A stretch of DNA of 50,289 nucleotides from Nostocales cyanobacterium (GCA_004292695.1 RDXV01000014.1:1-50289), one strand, 5' to 3'; numbered from the stretch's first letter, positions 1-8,049 are shown. Numbers and translations are program-made. Notes: generated by a model not told the origin, from the letters alone.

Positions 1-110
1 GGAGTCCTAGTTATTTTGCTATTTCTGTAGGAGGTGCGCCGCTAGAAATACTCAAGGAATATATTAAAAATCAAGAAAAGCCGTCCTAGAAGGACGGGGG
101 TTGTATCCCA
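1..110 (+). mobile_element. tnpA: IS200/IS605-type element, right end with 3' part of tnpA
   Basis: The frame beginning at base 3 is open and ends at 89. It reads the last 28 residues of a Y1 (HUH) transposase of the IS200 type, including the SVGGAPLE stretch characteristic of its C-terminus. Overlapping the stop codon is a perfect 7-bp hairpin, CCGTCCT-AGA-AGGACGG (81-97), followed by GGGTTGTATCCC. That is the layout of the subterminal hairpin and right cleavage end of this family, which has no inverted repeats and makes no target duplication. The 5' part of the element lies outside the window, so whether the transposase is intact cannot be judged. The exact right boundary, near 105-110, is inferred. 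Confidence 0.75.
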
Positions 111-283
111 TTATTTTCGGTCAATATCCTGATAAATCCCAAATGGGATGGCCGACTTATATTATATGTGATGCTGCTGATGATGAATTCCAGGAATATA
201 AAGTTGTGGGAGAGGTAAAAGGTGGACACCCCAAGGATGAGTTTAGAAGTCTTCTTCAGGAAGTTCTAAGTAAGTTGGCATAA
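101..283 (+). pseudogene. gene fragment of unknown function abutting the IS right end
   Basis: An open frame of about 60 codons begins inside the right end of the insertion element. Its first possible start is a TTG within the IS terminal sequence, and no ribosome site is visible. It ends in a compact acidic/basic C-terminus (GEVKGGHPKDEFRSLLQEVL). The codons look like real coding sequence rather than a shadow, and no other frame competes here. The simplest reading is the 3' remainder of a host gene interrupted or flanked by the insertion, with the 5' part outside the window. A short intact gene using the TTG is possible but less likely. I do not recognise the family. Confidence 0.4.
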
Positions 284-338
284 AAAAACCGAGGTATGTT
301 ACAAAATGTAAAATCGCTAAAAGCCCCTTTCCTCTCAC

Positions 339-364
339 CTTTTGCCTTTTGCCTTTTGCCTTGC
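339..364. repeat. heptamer repeat, TTTTGCC type
   Basis: About three tandem copies of a pyrimidine-rich heptamer (CCTTTTG register) lie between the first gene fragment and the minus-strand gene ending at 407. This is the short tandemly repeated repetitive (STRR) class common in heterocystous cyanobacteria. Confidence 0.6.
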
Positions 365-406
365 CACAACGATAAAATTTAACGCCTACCTACTTAGATA
401 TGGTTG

Positions 407-637
407 CTAGTGAGAGTTGATGATTTCAAATGATCTTACCTCTAGGACAGGACCGATCATAGATATTGTCATGATATCTTGGCGTATTTCTCCTGTAATT
501 TGGGCGGTTTGTCCTGACTGGAGTAAGATTTTATCGGTACTTTTGAGAAGTTCGTAGGTAGTACCATCTTCTGTAACAAAAGCCCAAGCACCGAGTCCAA
601 TGTTGCGACGTTCTACTTTGCCTGTAATTGTAATCAT
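407..637 (-). CDS. small conserved protein of unknown function
   Basis: Encodes about 76 residues from the ATG at 637 (MITITGKVERRNIG...). A longer frame continues upstream to 754, but that extension is simply translation of the TAATGGG tandem repeat (repeated PLPITHY) and is very unlikely to be protein. The sequence is rich in beta-forming residues with evenly spaced glycines, in the style of a small OB-fold or beta-barrel domain, and has no signal peptide or membrane segment. It lies downstream of and parallel to the subtilase gene, separated from it by the repeat array. I do not recognise the family and infer no function. Confidence 0.6.
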   Translation of the reverse strand: MITITGKVERRNIGLGAWAFVTEDGTTYELLKSTDKILLQSGQTAQITGEIRQDIMTISMIGPVLEVRSFEIINSH

Positions 638-641
638 TTGG

Positions 642-704
642 TAATGGGTAATGGGTAATGGGTAATGGGTAATGGGTAATGGGTAATGGGTAATGGGTAA
701 TGGG
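642..704. repeat. nine perfect TAATGGG heptamers
   Basis: Nine uninterrupted copies of TAATGGG, followed by a degenerate patch with CCCATGC-type heptamers (about 721-752). This is an STRR array of the kind seen throughout heterocystous cyanobacterial genomes. It sits between the subtilase gene and the small gene at 407-637, directly upstream of the start of the latter. Confidence 0.9.
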
Positions 705-758
705 TAGTTAGTGAACCTATGCCCAATAACCCATGCCCCATGCCCCATGCCCAATTAA

Positions 759-2591
759 CTAACTTTCGTTTTTCAATGCTAACCGGGCGAGTCCGTAGCA
801 GAGTAGGGCGTTGATAATTAAATAGGTACGGGCTAAGTAGCCATCACCTAAACCCCAGAGAGCGGGATCGTAAATAGCACTGATGGTTAGACAGGCTGCT
901 ACTCCTAAGCATGAACCGATGGCGAACCATTTCCAGGTGGTGTTTCCTAAGAGTAATACTATTAAAATCAGAGGAATTAAGACACTGGCAAAGAGGGGGT
1001 TTAGTGTTCCTGTTCCTTGGATGCTGTTTCCGAGTTCGGGGATGGAACTTCCTAAAACGCGGAATGGCCATTGGGGTAGATCAAAGATGTAAAATCCTTT
1101 GAGGAAGAATAAACCGGAACTACCAAATACTAAACCGCTGGATAGTGACCAACTCCAGGCAAAGGGGAAATAAGCTCTTAAAAACCAGGCGAGGAGGTAT
1201 GAACCGACTACCATGAGTATTTTTGGAACTAGGGCGACTACTCCGCCATCTATCCAAAAGCCGGGGTTGATGTATCCGTTGTCTCTTAACCAACGGAAGA
1301 AGTCGTTAAAGCTAATTTGTCCGATGGTGGCGAGTTTGACTGCGGCTTCGGCGTTGAGTTGCCCTGCACCGTAGTAGTTTAGGCCGTCGTCTTGAATAAC
1401 TCTGGCTGACTGTTGGAGAACGGTTAATATTTCGCCTGGTTCGTTAATTCCTGATGCTTTGATGAGGGCGGCGACTCCGGCGACGTGGGGGGCGGCCATG
1501 CTTGTACCTTGGAGTCCTAAGAATACGCCTTGGCCTTGTTCGTCTATGGTTTCTTGGAGTATTGTTCCAGAGTCGCTACCACCGGGGGCGGAAATATCTA
1601 CTCCTGCACCGAAGTTAGAATAGGGGGCTTTTTCTCCGTCTGCACCGAAGGCGGAAACGCCGATGACGTGGGGATAACGGGCGGGGTAGCTTGCGCCGTC
1701 TGTGTTTTCGTTTCCTGCGGCTGCAACTATGACTACGCCTTTGTTGTAGGCATATTGGATGGCTTCTTTCATTAATTGGCTTTCACCACCACCACCTAAG
1801 CTCATGTTGATGACATCTGCGCCGTTGTTGGCGGCAAATTTGATGGCTTCGGCGATGTCTGCGACTGTGCCACCTCCGTCTGTGCTTAATACTTTTAAGG
1901 GCATGAGGTTGGCTTCGTAGGCGACACCTGCTACACCATATTTGTTGTTGGTGGCTTGGGCGACTGTGCCGGCTACGTGTGTGCCGTGGCCGTTGTCGTC
2001 GTCGGCGTTTTCTTTGTCGTTTACGAAGTCGTATCCTTTGACGAATTTCGTTTCTTGTAAGTCTCTGACTTTGGTGATGCCGGTGTCTATGACTGCAACT
2101 GTAATACCGCTACCTTTGGTTTCTTTCCAAGCGCCTTCGATGCCAATTTTATGTAAGTTCCATTGTTTGCTGTAATATTGGTCGTTTGGACCCTGGAGGG
2201 AGGGGGTGGGAGAGGTTGAGGATGGTTGTATTTCTCCTAGTGTGGTGGTTTGGGCGATGGGTATTGCTTTGTATATGTAGTTGGGTTCGATATATTCTGT
2301 GATTTTGGCTATGGTTGATTTTTTCAGTTCTTTTAGTGTTTGGCGATCGCCTTTGATGATATATACGTTGTCTTTGGCTGAGTATTGGTTATCTAGTCTG
2401 GGTGTGACGTTATATTTCTGGGCGATCGCCTCTAAGTCTTTTTGTATAACTGTCGCTGGTGTGTCTTCCCGAAAGTCTAGTAAGATGGTTTCAAATTCAC
2501 CGTTGTTTGCTAATCCGTTGATATTCAGAAATCCGAATATGGCAGCAATCAAACCGATGATAAATAAGCCTGATAGTATAAGTCTTCTCAT
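759..2591 (-). CDS. S8 family serine protease (subtilase) with C-terminal membrane domain
   Basis: A 610-residue subtilisin-like endopeptidase. It starts with a hydrophobic signal/anchor (residues 4-22), followed by an inhibitor-I9-like propeptide region (about 35-110) and the S8 catalytic domain (about 140-420). The full catalytic set is present: Asp169 in VIDTG, His202 in NGHGTHVAG, oxyanion Asn294 in AAAGNE, and Ser364 in GTSMAAPHVAG. The last 180 residues contain four or five hydrophobic segments, so the protease is probably tethered to a membrane with its catalytic domain on the non-cytoplasmic side. The membrane tail is longer than in secreted subtilases but has cyanobacterial precedent. 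The ATG at 2591 is followed directly by the signal sequence. Natural substrates are unknown. Confidence 0.93.
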   Translation of the reverse strand: MRRLILSGLFIIGLIAAIFGFLNINGLANNGEFETILLDFREDTPATVIQKDLEAIAQKYNVTPRLDNQYSAKDNVYIIKGDRQTLKELKKSTIAKITEYIEPNYIYKAIPIAQTTTLGEIQPSSTSPTPSLQGPNDQYYSKQWNLHKIGIEGAWKETKGSGITVAVIDTGITKVRDLQETKFVKGYDFVNDKENADDDNGHGTHVAGTVAQATNNKYGVAGVAYEANLMPLKVLSTDGGGTVADIAEAIKFAANNGADVINMSLGGGGESQLMKEAIQYAYNKGVVIVAAAGNENTDGASYPARYPHVIGVSAFGADGEKAPYSNFGAGVDISAPGGSDSGTILQETIDEQGQGVFLGLQGTSMAAPHVAGVAALIKASGINEPGEILTVLQQSARVIQDDGLNYYGAGQLNAEAAVKLATIGQISFNDFFRWLRDNGYINPGFWIDGGVVALVPKILMVVGSYLLAWFLRAYFPFAWSWSLSSGLVFGSSGLFFLKGFYIFDLPQWPFRVLGSSIPELGNSIQGTGTLNPLFASVLIPLILIVLLLGNTTWKWFAIGSCLGVAACLTISAIYDPALWGLGDGYLARTYLIINALLCYGLARLALKNES

Positions 2592-2670
2592 ATCAACTCA
2601 TTACGGCTGCTTGTCAGTTAAACCACTACCATAACTCATAATTAGGATTTCTAGGCCTGGTTGTTAGTCT

Positions 2671-3099
2671 TTATTGTTCATAAAATTCTGCTAGTTCTTG
2701 CATTAAATTGATACACTGCTTTCCTGTCATACTACTGGGTTTTAATGTTGTAGATGGGGAGTATTTCAAGAGCAATTTTTTCACTTTCTCTGATTTTAAC
2801 TGTCCCAGGTTGACTGCTTTCATTGACCACTCAACAAACAAACGACTTTCTATGGGTACAAATTCGATTAATTCTGGGCTATGATGACGGGTGTCACGGG
2901 ATATGCGTTGAAAGGTTTTACTGACGACAGCGCGATCGCCTTCTAATATCTGCAAAAATACAGAATCTCCATAACATAACATTCCTGTAATTCCATCATG
3001 TTGGTTATTTTTATCTGATTTCTGCATGATCTCGGTTAAGTCATGATAACTCAGGTTAGCTTTTCCGTAGCTACTGTAAATCAAGCGGTATAAGTTCAT
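2671..3099 (-). CDS. pixD: BLUF-domain blue-light sensor, PixD-like
   Basis: About 142 residues from the ATG at 3099, which is preceded by AGAGGA. A 19-residue upstream extension lacks BLUF similarity. BLUF domains bind FAD and switch by rearranging hydrogen bonds around the flavin. All residues of the PixD (Slr1694) photocycle are at their expected positions: Tyr8, Asn31/Asn32, Gln50, Trp91 and Met93. The two C-terminal helices that PixD uses for decamer assembly are also present (about 100-142). In Synechocystis PixD acts with the response-regulator-like PixE in phototaxis; no PixE-like gene lies next to it here. Outputs in this organism are therefore unknown. Recognition as a short PixD-type BLUF protein is firm. 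Confidence 0.92.
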   Translation of the reverse strand: MNLYRLIYSSYGKANLSYHDLTEIMQKSDKNNQHDGITGMLCYGDSVFLQILEGDRAVVSKTFQRISRDTRHHSPELIEFVPIESRLFVEWSMKAVNLGQLKSEKVKKLLLKYSPSTTLKPSSMTGKQCINLMQELAEFYEQ

Positions 3100-3728
3100 A
3101 ATTCCTCTGATTTTTGCTTTGTTATTTTGCTCTTTTCTGTTACTTTCTATTTCCAAGCAGTGACAAATAAGCTAAAGTTTGTTGTGTTGATGGGCTTTAA
3201 TTAGAATCTTACTCAAGCAAACATCTGATATTCTCTTGCTGATTAATTCCATTAATTGTAGATTTTACCTTGTATTTAAAATTACGTTCTTCAATGCCTA
3301 CAACTTTTACTATACTCAAGATGTTTGTCACTTAAACAGGTTTAATTTACTGGATTTATCACAATAACACTCACTATTAAAGTGCAAATTTTATTTTATG
3401 TATTCCTAGTAATTACTTATTTTTAGAGTAATAAATAAAACTCAATATTAAATATCAACAGGTAGTTAATAAATGAATTCAATTTCTTACATTGCGTACC
3501 TTTTATTTATGTCAATGAATATAAAATATTATATTAATTACCATGTCATTTAGGTGCAAGTAGTGGTAATTAAAATCAGATAGCTACGAGTAGATACAGT
3601 TATTCTTGTATTGTACCAGACTAGAAAACGCTATAAATTAAATTTTTTGAGAGATTTTTGGAGAATTGTTTGGCATAATTTAAAAAGTTGACATATTTTT
3701 CCCTATAGTTAATTGCAAATTGTGAATT
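3100..3728. other. AT-rich intergenic region without a recognised gene
   Basis: About 630 bases between the BLUF gene (leaving to the left) and the gene at 3729 (leaving to the right), so it should hold both promoters. I see no open frame above 60 codons, no tRNA-like fold and no clear repeat. Confidence 0.5.
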
Positions 3729-4181
3729 ATGGAACGTGGACTATTGTGGTTGCCATTGTTGGTAGGATTTTTTTGGTTAGCTTGGCAAGGTTCAAGGGAA
3801 TATCAAAAAGTAGAAGCATATAAAATTTGGGCAGAAAATTTTGAACGTGCTAAATATGATATTTATGCAGTTATGGGTCAAAAAGGTAATGAAATTACCT
3901 GGGGAAAACCGACAACAAAGGGAACAATTGACGAGTCTACTTTTAGTTTACTGAATGTTGAAAAAATACAATTATTGGTAAATAATAAATCAGTAGAAAC
4001 AGAAAACCCACCCCCAAAAGGTCGAAATATTGAGTTAGAATTTATATTCTTTGAAACTGGTAAATCTGTGAAAGTTCCTTTTACAGAAATTCCCTTAGCT
4101 GCAAAATGGGGTAAGTTTCTCCAAGAATTTTTACAGAGTTTAAATTCTCAAACTGAAAAAGTTGATAACAATGAAAACTAA
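3729..4181 (+). CDS. membrane-anchored protein of unknown function, upstream of thiD
   Basis: A 150-residue protein with one N-terminal hydrophobic segment (about 5-20, LLWLPLLVGFFWLAW) and a soluble domain of mixed alpha/beta character, ending in an acidic/Asn-rich tail. It probably sits in a membrane with the bulk outside the bilayer on one face; the side cannot be told. Its last 11 bases overlap the start of thiD, so the two are likely co-transcribed and translationally coupled, but nothing in the sequence links it to thiamine metabolism. I do not recognise the family. Confidence 0.7.
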   Translation: MERGLLWLPLLVGFFWLAWQGSREYQKVEAYKIWAENFERAKYDIYAVMGQKGNEITWGKPTTKGTIDESTFSLLNVEKIQLLVNNKSVETENPPPKGRNIELEFIFFETGKSVKVPFTEIPLAAKWGKFLQEFLQSLNSQTEKVDNNEN

Positions 4182-4989
4182 AAACAGATTAATACCTGTA
4201 GCTTTAACCATAGCTGGTTCTGATAGTGGTGGTGGTGCGGGTATACAAACTGATTTAAGAACCTTTGCTTTTCACTGTGTACATGGAACAAGTGCAATTA
4301 CCTGTATTACCGCCCAAAATACTCTCGGTGTACTCCGGGTTGATGGAATGGTTGCTGAGGCTGTAATTGCCCAAATTCAGGTGGTGGTGGAAGATATTGG
4401 GGTACAAGCGGCAAAAACGGGAATGTTGCTAAATCAAGAAATTATCACCGCTGTAGCGCAGGAAATCAGAACTTTAAATATTAAAAATTTAGTAGTTGAT
4501 CCGGTGATGGTATCACGAACGGGAGCGCAGTTAATAGATGATGATGCAATTCAAACTTTACGGGATCAATTAATTCCCCAAGCGGCTATTATTACACCAA
4601 ATCGTTATGAAGCACAAATTTTAAGTGGTTTAGAAATTACATCTTTAGAAGATATGCAAACCGCAGTAAAAGTCATCTATGAAAATTTGGGAACAAAAGC
4701 AGTTTTAGTTAAGGGTGGGGGAATGTCTGGAGATGTGAAAGGTGTGGATATTTATTTTGATGGAGAAAGGTTAGAAGTTCTCACAACTCAACAAATAGAT
4801 ACGAAAAATACTCATGGTACTGGTTGTACTTTGTCTGCTGCAATTACCGCTAATTTAGCTTTAGGAAAAGATTTATGGACTGCGGTAAATGAGGCTAAGA
4901 AATATGTAACAACTGCATTAACTTATTCTTTGGATATTGGTAAAGGACAAGGACCGGTGGGACATTTTTTCCCGTTGTTAGAAACATAA
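4171..4989 (+). CDS. thiD: bifunctional hydroxymethylpyrimidine kinase / HMP-phosphate kinase
   Basis: Phosphorylates 4-amino-5-hydroxymethyl-2-methylpyrimidine (HMP) and then HMP-phosphate, making the pyrimidine half of thiamine in the cytoplasm. The 272-residue protein has the ribokinase-like fold signatures: the N-terminal GSDSGGGAGIQ substrate/phosphate loop (about 16-26), the VVDPVMVS stretch, the TPNRYEA motif, and the C-terminal anion-hole motif THGTGCTLSAA with Cys219. Length is normal for the family. I chose the ATG at 4171; a TTG three codons upstream is possible. It overlaps the preceding gene by 11 bases. No thi-box riboswitch is visible upstream, where the preceding gene occupies the sequence. 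Confidence 0.93.
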   Translation: MKTKNRLIPVALTIAGSDSGGGAGIQTDLRTFAFHCVHGTSAITCITAQNTLGVLRVDGMVAEAVIAQIQVVVEDIGVQAAKTGMLLNQEIITAVAQEIRTLNIKNLVVDPVMVSRTGAQLIDDDAIQTLRDQLIPQAAIITPNRYEAQILSGLEITSLEDMQTAVKVIYENLGTKAVLVKGGGMSGDVKGVDIYFDGERLEVLTTQQIDTKNTHGTGCTLSAAITANLALGKDLWTAVNEAKKYVTTALTYSLDIGKGQGPVGHFFPLLET

Positions 4990-5096
4990 AAATTGTCAGA
5001 ATCGAGATTTCTAGGATTCAAGGATTAACAGGATGTTAAAATATTAATTATCATCTTTCCCAAGATTATGAATACTAATTAATATCTGTTCTGTTT

Positions 5097-5696
5097 TTAA
5101 CGAGGTACAGCATACAATTTATCACCAATAATTCTACAAATCTGATCAACTAATTGACTATAAACCAGATCAGATAACACGGGTTTTGAGTCTTCTAATT
5201 CTACCTGTTCATATAAATCAATCCAGGATTTACAACCGCCATATTTAGGTGAATAGGGGATATGTTGTACTTGGGGTAATTTGTAGGTACGTAACAAGAG
5301 AACAAACAAAGGTTGATTAGATTTCCATTTGAGGCGATCGCTAATAAAATGCTCATTCCAGATATGAAAAGGCAATAATTCATTAACTGTAGATTCATCT
5401 GCAACTGGTAAAATATGGGTAATTTCTGCCCAACTATTCATAGAAATTGTTTCTGGATGCCATCCTGATGTGACAGGATAAACTAAATTAGCATATTCAT
5501 CTTTGAGCATAAAAGATTGTTGATGTTCATAGGTAGGATAGAGTAAAACCTGTTGATGAGCAACCTTAAAGCGTCCTCCTTCTTCATGGATACCACCTTT
5601 ACGCAGTAACATAATTGTTTTGCCATTTTCTAAAGCATTTACAGCTATAGACCATTCTTTGAGAGCATGAACAGTATTAGTAATTTTCATAAGCAT
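5097..5696 (-). CDS. DUF1802 family protein
   Basis: A 199-residue soluble protein beginning with ALKEWSIAVNALENGKTIMLLRKGGI, the typical opening of the DUF1802 family, which is widespread in cyanobacteria and has no assigned biochemical function. The conserved LLYPTYEHQQ stretch follows at about 52-61. It has no signal peptide or membrane segment. Two starts, ATG at 5696 and ATG at 5690, are equally plausible and neither has a good ribosome site. It stands alone, converging on thiD from the opposite strand. Confidence 0.8.
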   Translation of the reverse strand: MLMKITNTVHALKEWSIAVNALENGKTIMLLRKGGIHEEGGRFKVAHQQVLLYPTYEHQQSFMLKDEYANLVYPVTSGWHPETISMNSWAEITHILPVADESTVNELLPFHIWNEHFISDRLKWKSNQPLFVLLLRTYKLPQVQHIPYSPKYGGCKSWIDLYEQVELEDSKPVLSDLVYSQLVDQICRIIGDKLYAVPR

Positions 5697-5785
5697 CTAA
5701 ATTAATTAGATATTTTTGATACGGGTGACAAATGACAACCAATAAGTAATCAAACTAAAAGTTGATAGGTTGCCTCATTACTGTA

Positions 5786-5812
5786 ACAGTTGACAGTTGA
5801 CAGTTGACAGTT
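5786..5812. repeat. TTGACAG heptamer repeat
   Basis: Nearly four tandem copies of the heptamer TTGACAG between the DUF1802 gene and the leader of the lipoprotein gene. Same STRR class as the other arrays in the window. Confidence 0.7.
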
Positions 5813-6055
5813 CCTCAATTCTAAATTCCTTATTCCCTATTCCCTTCTTCCACTGATAACTGACGAACTGTTTCTAAATGAAACAAAAGATAAAGTTTAG
5901 TAAACAAGTGATTGCATTATAATTTGGGGATGCTATATTTATTTTCATAAGGACACAAGAGAAACAACAAACCAAGCGGGTAATGACCACAGTGTCCCCT
6001 GTCAGAAGCCCAAACAAGATTTAGCATAAAACTAAAAAAGTGGCATTCCAACTAT

Positions 6056-6139
6056 ATGTCAGTAGTTGCGCCAAATCCCAAAGCGGAAAAACAGGAAAAT
6101 GCTAAACTTGTAGTTTTAACTATCCACCTTAGTTATTGA
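6056..6139 (+). CDS. possible 27-residue peptide
   Basis: An ATG-started frame encoding MSVVAPNPKAEKQENAKLVV and seven more residues. It lies alone in a 550-base gap and is followed by a strong terminator hairpin 50 bases downstream. The opening reads like a natural protein N-terminus rich in Ala, Pro, Lys and Glu. There is no convincing ribosome site, and a frame this short can arise by chance. It could equally be the remnant of a longer gene. Confidence 0.2.
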   Translation: MSVVAPNPKAEKQENAKLVVLTIHLSY

Positions 6140-6190
6140 CCCTCAATTACTTACTTAATCTAAACAATTTGATACTTAAAGATTCGCTAG

Positions 6191-6217
6191 AACCTGATCA
6201 ACCTTGATCAGGTTTTT
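6191..6217 (+). terminator. perfect 11-bp hairpin with T-run; intrinsic terminator or attenuator
   Basis: AACCTGATCAA (6191-6201), a CC loop, then TTGATCAGGTT (6204-6214) running into a T-run. This is the standard form of a Rho-independent terminator on the plus strand. No long gene precedes it on this strand for over 1 kb. It therefore either ends a short transcript from 5930-6190 or acts as an attenuator in the leader of the gene that starts 30 bases downstream. Confidence 0.7.
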
Positions 6218-6247
6218 AGGTGTTTATAGAGATTTTTATGAAAATAT

Positions 6248-6985
6248 ATGAAAATATATGATATTCAAAAAACTATAACAGTAATTACTTTAACTTTGCT
6301 TACAGTTTCCTGTGAAGCAAGAGAAAATGAAACTACTGCAAATAGTGTTAAACAACCAGTAAATAACCCAGTAAATGTAAATAATATATTTAATAACTCC
6401 CCAAATATTACTTATGGAGACCTAATAATTCAGAAATCTTCTGATTATATTATGATTCCGGTAAACTTACCTGATCAAGAACAAGACGCAAATCTTGACT
6501 TAAATCTTTCCCGTTCTTATGAGAGAGATAAAAAAACTTATAATATGATTTTTTATCATCAAAAAACAGGTGAAACTCAGTTACTTTTAGATAAAAAAGC
6601 AATTATTAAAGATTATAAATTACTAGAGATAAAATCCAAAGATAAACCAAATAAAGAATTTTGGTTATTTCAAATTATTGACAAAGATACAAATAAAGAT
6701 CAAAAATTGAATAACCAAGATGCTGTGATAGGTTACATTTCCGATTTATCTGGTAAGAATTTTAAACAGATAACTCCCGATAATACTCAACTGATAAATT
6801 GGGTAATTCTCCCCAGTGAAAATGCTATTTTACTAAAAATTATCAAAGACTCTAACCAAGACCTAAAATTCACAGATCCAGATAACACAAACTTTGTGAG
6901 AGTGAATTTAGAGAAACCAGAAATAGGTAAGGAAATAATTCCTAATGAATTAGAATCAAAAATTAAGTCCTATGTAATTAAATAA
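6248..6985 (+). CDS. putative lipoprotein with calcium-loop-like motifs
   Basis: A 245-residue secreted protein. A hydrophobic N-terminus (about 8-21) ends in LLTVSC, a weak lipobox with the candidate lipid-bearing Cys at residue 22. After it comes a low-complexity Asn/Thr/Val linker, then a domain containing two acidic loops of EF-hand/dockerin spacing (DKDTNKDQKLNNQD and DSNQDLKFTDPD) that could bind calcium. No enzymatic motif is evident. The start region carries a duplicated 10-mer (ATGAAAATAT at 6238 and 6248) that places an out-of-frame ATG upstream; only the ATG at 6248 opens the long frame. A terminator-like hairpin ends 30 bases upstream. The family is unrecognised. Confidence 0.7.
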   Translation: MKIYDIQKTITVITLTLLTVSCEARENETTANSVKQPVNNPVNVNNIFNNSPNITYGDLIIQKSSDYIMIPVNLPDQEQDANLDLNLSRSYERDKKTYNMIFYHQKTGETQLLLDKKAIIKDYKLLEIKSKDKPNKEFWLFQIIDKDTNKDQKLNNQDAVIGYISDLSGKNFKQITPDNTQLINWVILPSENAILLKIIKDSNQDLKFTDPDNTNFVRVNLEKPEIGKEIIPNELESKIKSYVIK

Positions 6986-7148
6986 CTTGATCCCCCTATA
7001 TCCCCCTTAGAAAGGGGGACTTTAATTTAATTTAGATCCTATATGATTAAAAACTTGATCCCCCTATATCCCCCTTAGAAAGGGGGACTTTAATTTAATT
7101 AATTAATTAAAATTCCCCCCTTATTAAGGGGGGTAAGGGGGGATCTAA
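6984..7148. repeat. duplicated hairpin repeat (GATCCCCC ... GGGGGATC type)
   Basis: Two near-identical copies, about 49 bp each, begin at 6984 and 7052. Each contains the stem CCCCCTT-AGA-AAGGGGG flanked by AACTTGATC and TTTAATTTAATT. A third stem (CCCCCCTTATTAAGGGGGG) ends in GGGGGGATC at about 7112-7144, so the unit is bounded by inverted GATCCCCC. It lies between convergent genes and could terminate both, while also looking like a small dispersed repeat element. Confidence 0.8.
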
Positions 7149-7149
7149 A

Positions 7150-8049
7150 TTAAACCTGAGATAAAACCCAATCTCGGAAAAGAGGGTTTATTTGATCTGG
7201 TGCTTCATCATGGGGACAGTGACCAGCAGTGATAAAATATTCTGTTAATTGGGGATAATATTCATGGAATTTTTGGGAACGTTCCCGCGCTTTCATCCAA
7301 GGATCAGCTTCACCCCATAATAACAATAAAGGACGAGTTAATTTTTTCAGTAACACATCCACTTTTTCCCCTTGAGGAGTGCTAAAAACAGAAACAAATA
7401 CATCTAAAGCACCTTGATCAAAAGCTGGACTTTGAATTTCTGCAACTAATTGATCTGTAATTGCAGTTTGATCTAAATAAACCTTTTGTAAAGTCCTACG
7501 AATTACCCATTTTTGACGTACATATTGAAATAATAAAGCCTGAAATAACTTTTGTTTAAAAGTCCATTTTACAAGTTTTTGAATAGGGTTTTGTTGAGGT
7601 TGAATTTGTGTTTTTGCTGTTTCTGGTTCAGAAAATGGCCCTGCACTGTTGAGTAATACCACCCCGGCCACAAGTTCAGGATATTCTGCACCTACACACA
7701 AACAAGCATAACCACCCAGAGAGTTACCCGCGACAACGGTTTTTTCTCCAATAACTTCACTGATAAAATCTCGCAGTTGTTCCCTCCATAATTCCCCACT
7801 GTATTGTAATTTCGGTTTTGCTGATCTACCAAAGCCTAAAAGGTCAATAGCGAATACTTGAAAGTCTTGGCAGAGTCCAGAAATGTTTTTGCGCCAATGG
7901 TCTGTGGAAGCGCCAAAACCATGTACTAAAAGTAATGATGGCCGCTGGGGGTGTTTTTCTCCTGCTTGTACGTAGTAGATTTTATGTCCTCTCCATTCCC
8001 AGTATTTTCCGGGTATGGGGGTAGTTGAGGGTGCTATAGCTGTTTGCAT
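7150..8049 (-). CDS. alpha/beta-fold hydrolase
   Basis: A 299-residue soluble hydrolase with a complete catalytic triad: nucleophile Ser110 in the elbow GNSLGG, Asp249 in GEADPW, and His277 in AGHCPHDEAP. The oxyanion loop HGFGAS is at residues 43-48. The N-terminal WEWRGHKIYYVQAG and the AGHCPHDE ending are typical of a plant-plastid and cyanobacterial subgroup that includes pheophytinase-like and related esterases. Ester or similar bond hydrolysis is therefore likely, but the substrate is unknown. It has no signal peptide. The gene stands alone, converging on the lipoprotein gene across the hairpin repeats. Confidence 0.88.
   Translation of the reverse strand: MQTAIAPSTTPIPGKYWEWRGHKIYYVQAGEKHPQRPSLLLVHGFGASTDHWRKNISGLCQDFQVFAIDLLGFGRSAKPKLQYSGELWREQLRDFISEVIGEKTVVAGNSLGGYACLCVGAEYPELVAGVVLLNSAGPFSEPETAKTQIQPQQNPIQKLVKWTFKQKLFQALLFQYVRQKWVIRRTLQKVYLDQTAITDQLVAEIQSPAFDQGALDVFVSVFSTPQGEKVDVLLKKLTRPLLLLWGEADPWMKARERSQKFHEYYPQLTEYFITAGHCPHDEAPDQINPLFRDWVLSQV

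Larger units (their letters stand above)
5697..6247. other. intergenic region with heptamer repeat, tiny frames and a terminator-like hairpin
   Basis: The stretch begins with a TTGACAG heptamer patch (5786-5812) and ends with a perfect terminator-like hairpin (6191-6217) just upstream of the gene at 6248. Between them, 5930-6190 looks less random than its surroundings. It contains two tiny frames, 5983-6024 (13 codons) and 6056-6139 (27 codons), and no long one. A small RNA, a leader with an attenuator, or a degraded gene would all fit. Confidence 0.45.

Noticed and set aside
638-754. N-terminal extension of the small protein at 407-637
   Set aside because: It is translation of the TAATGGG array into repeated PLPITHY; the internal ATG at 637 starts the non-repetitive protein.
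3100-3728. tRNA or structured RNA in the long AT-rich gap
   Set aside because: No cloverleaf-like pattern, GTTCRA loop or strong hairpin could be found by eye.
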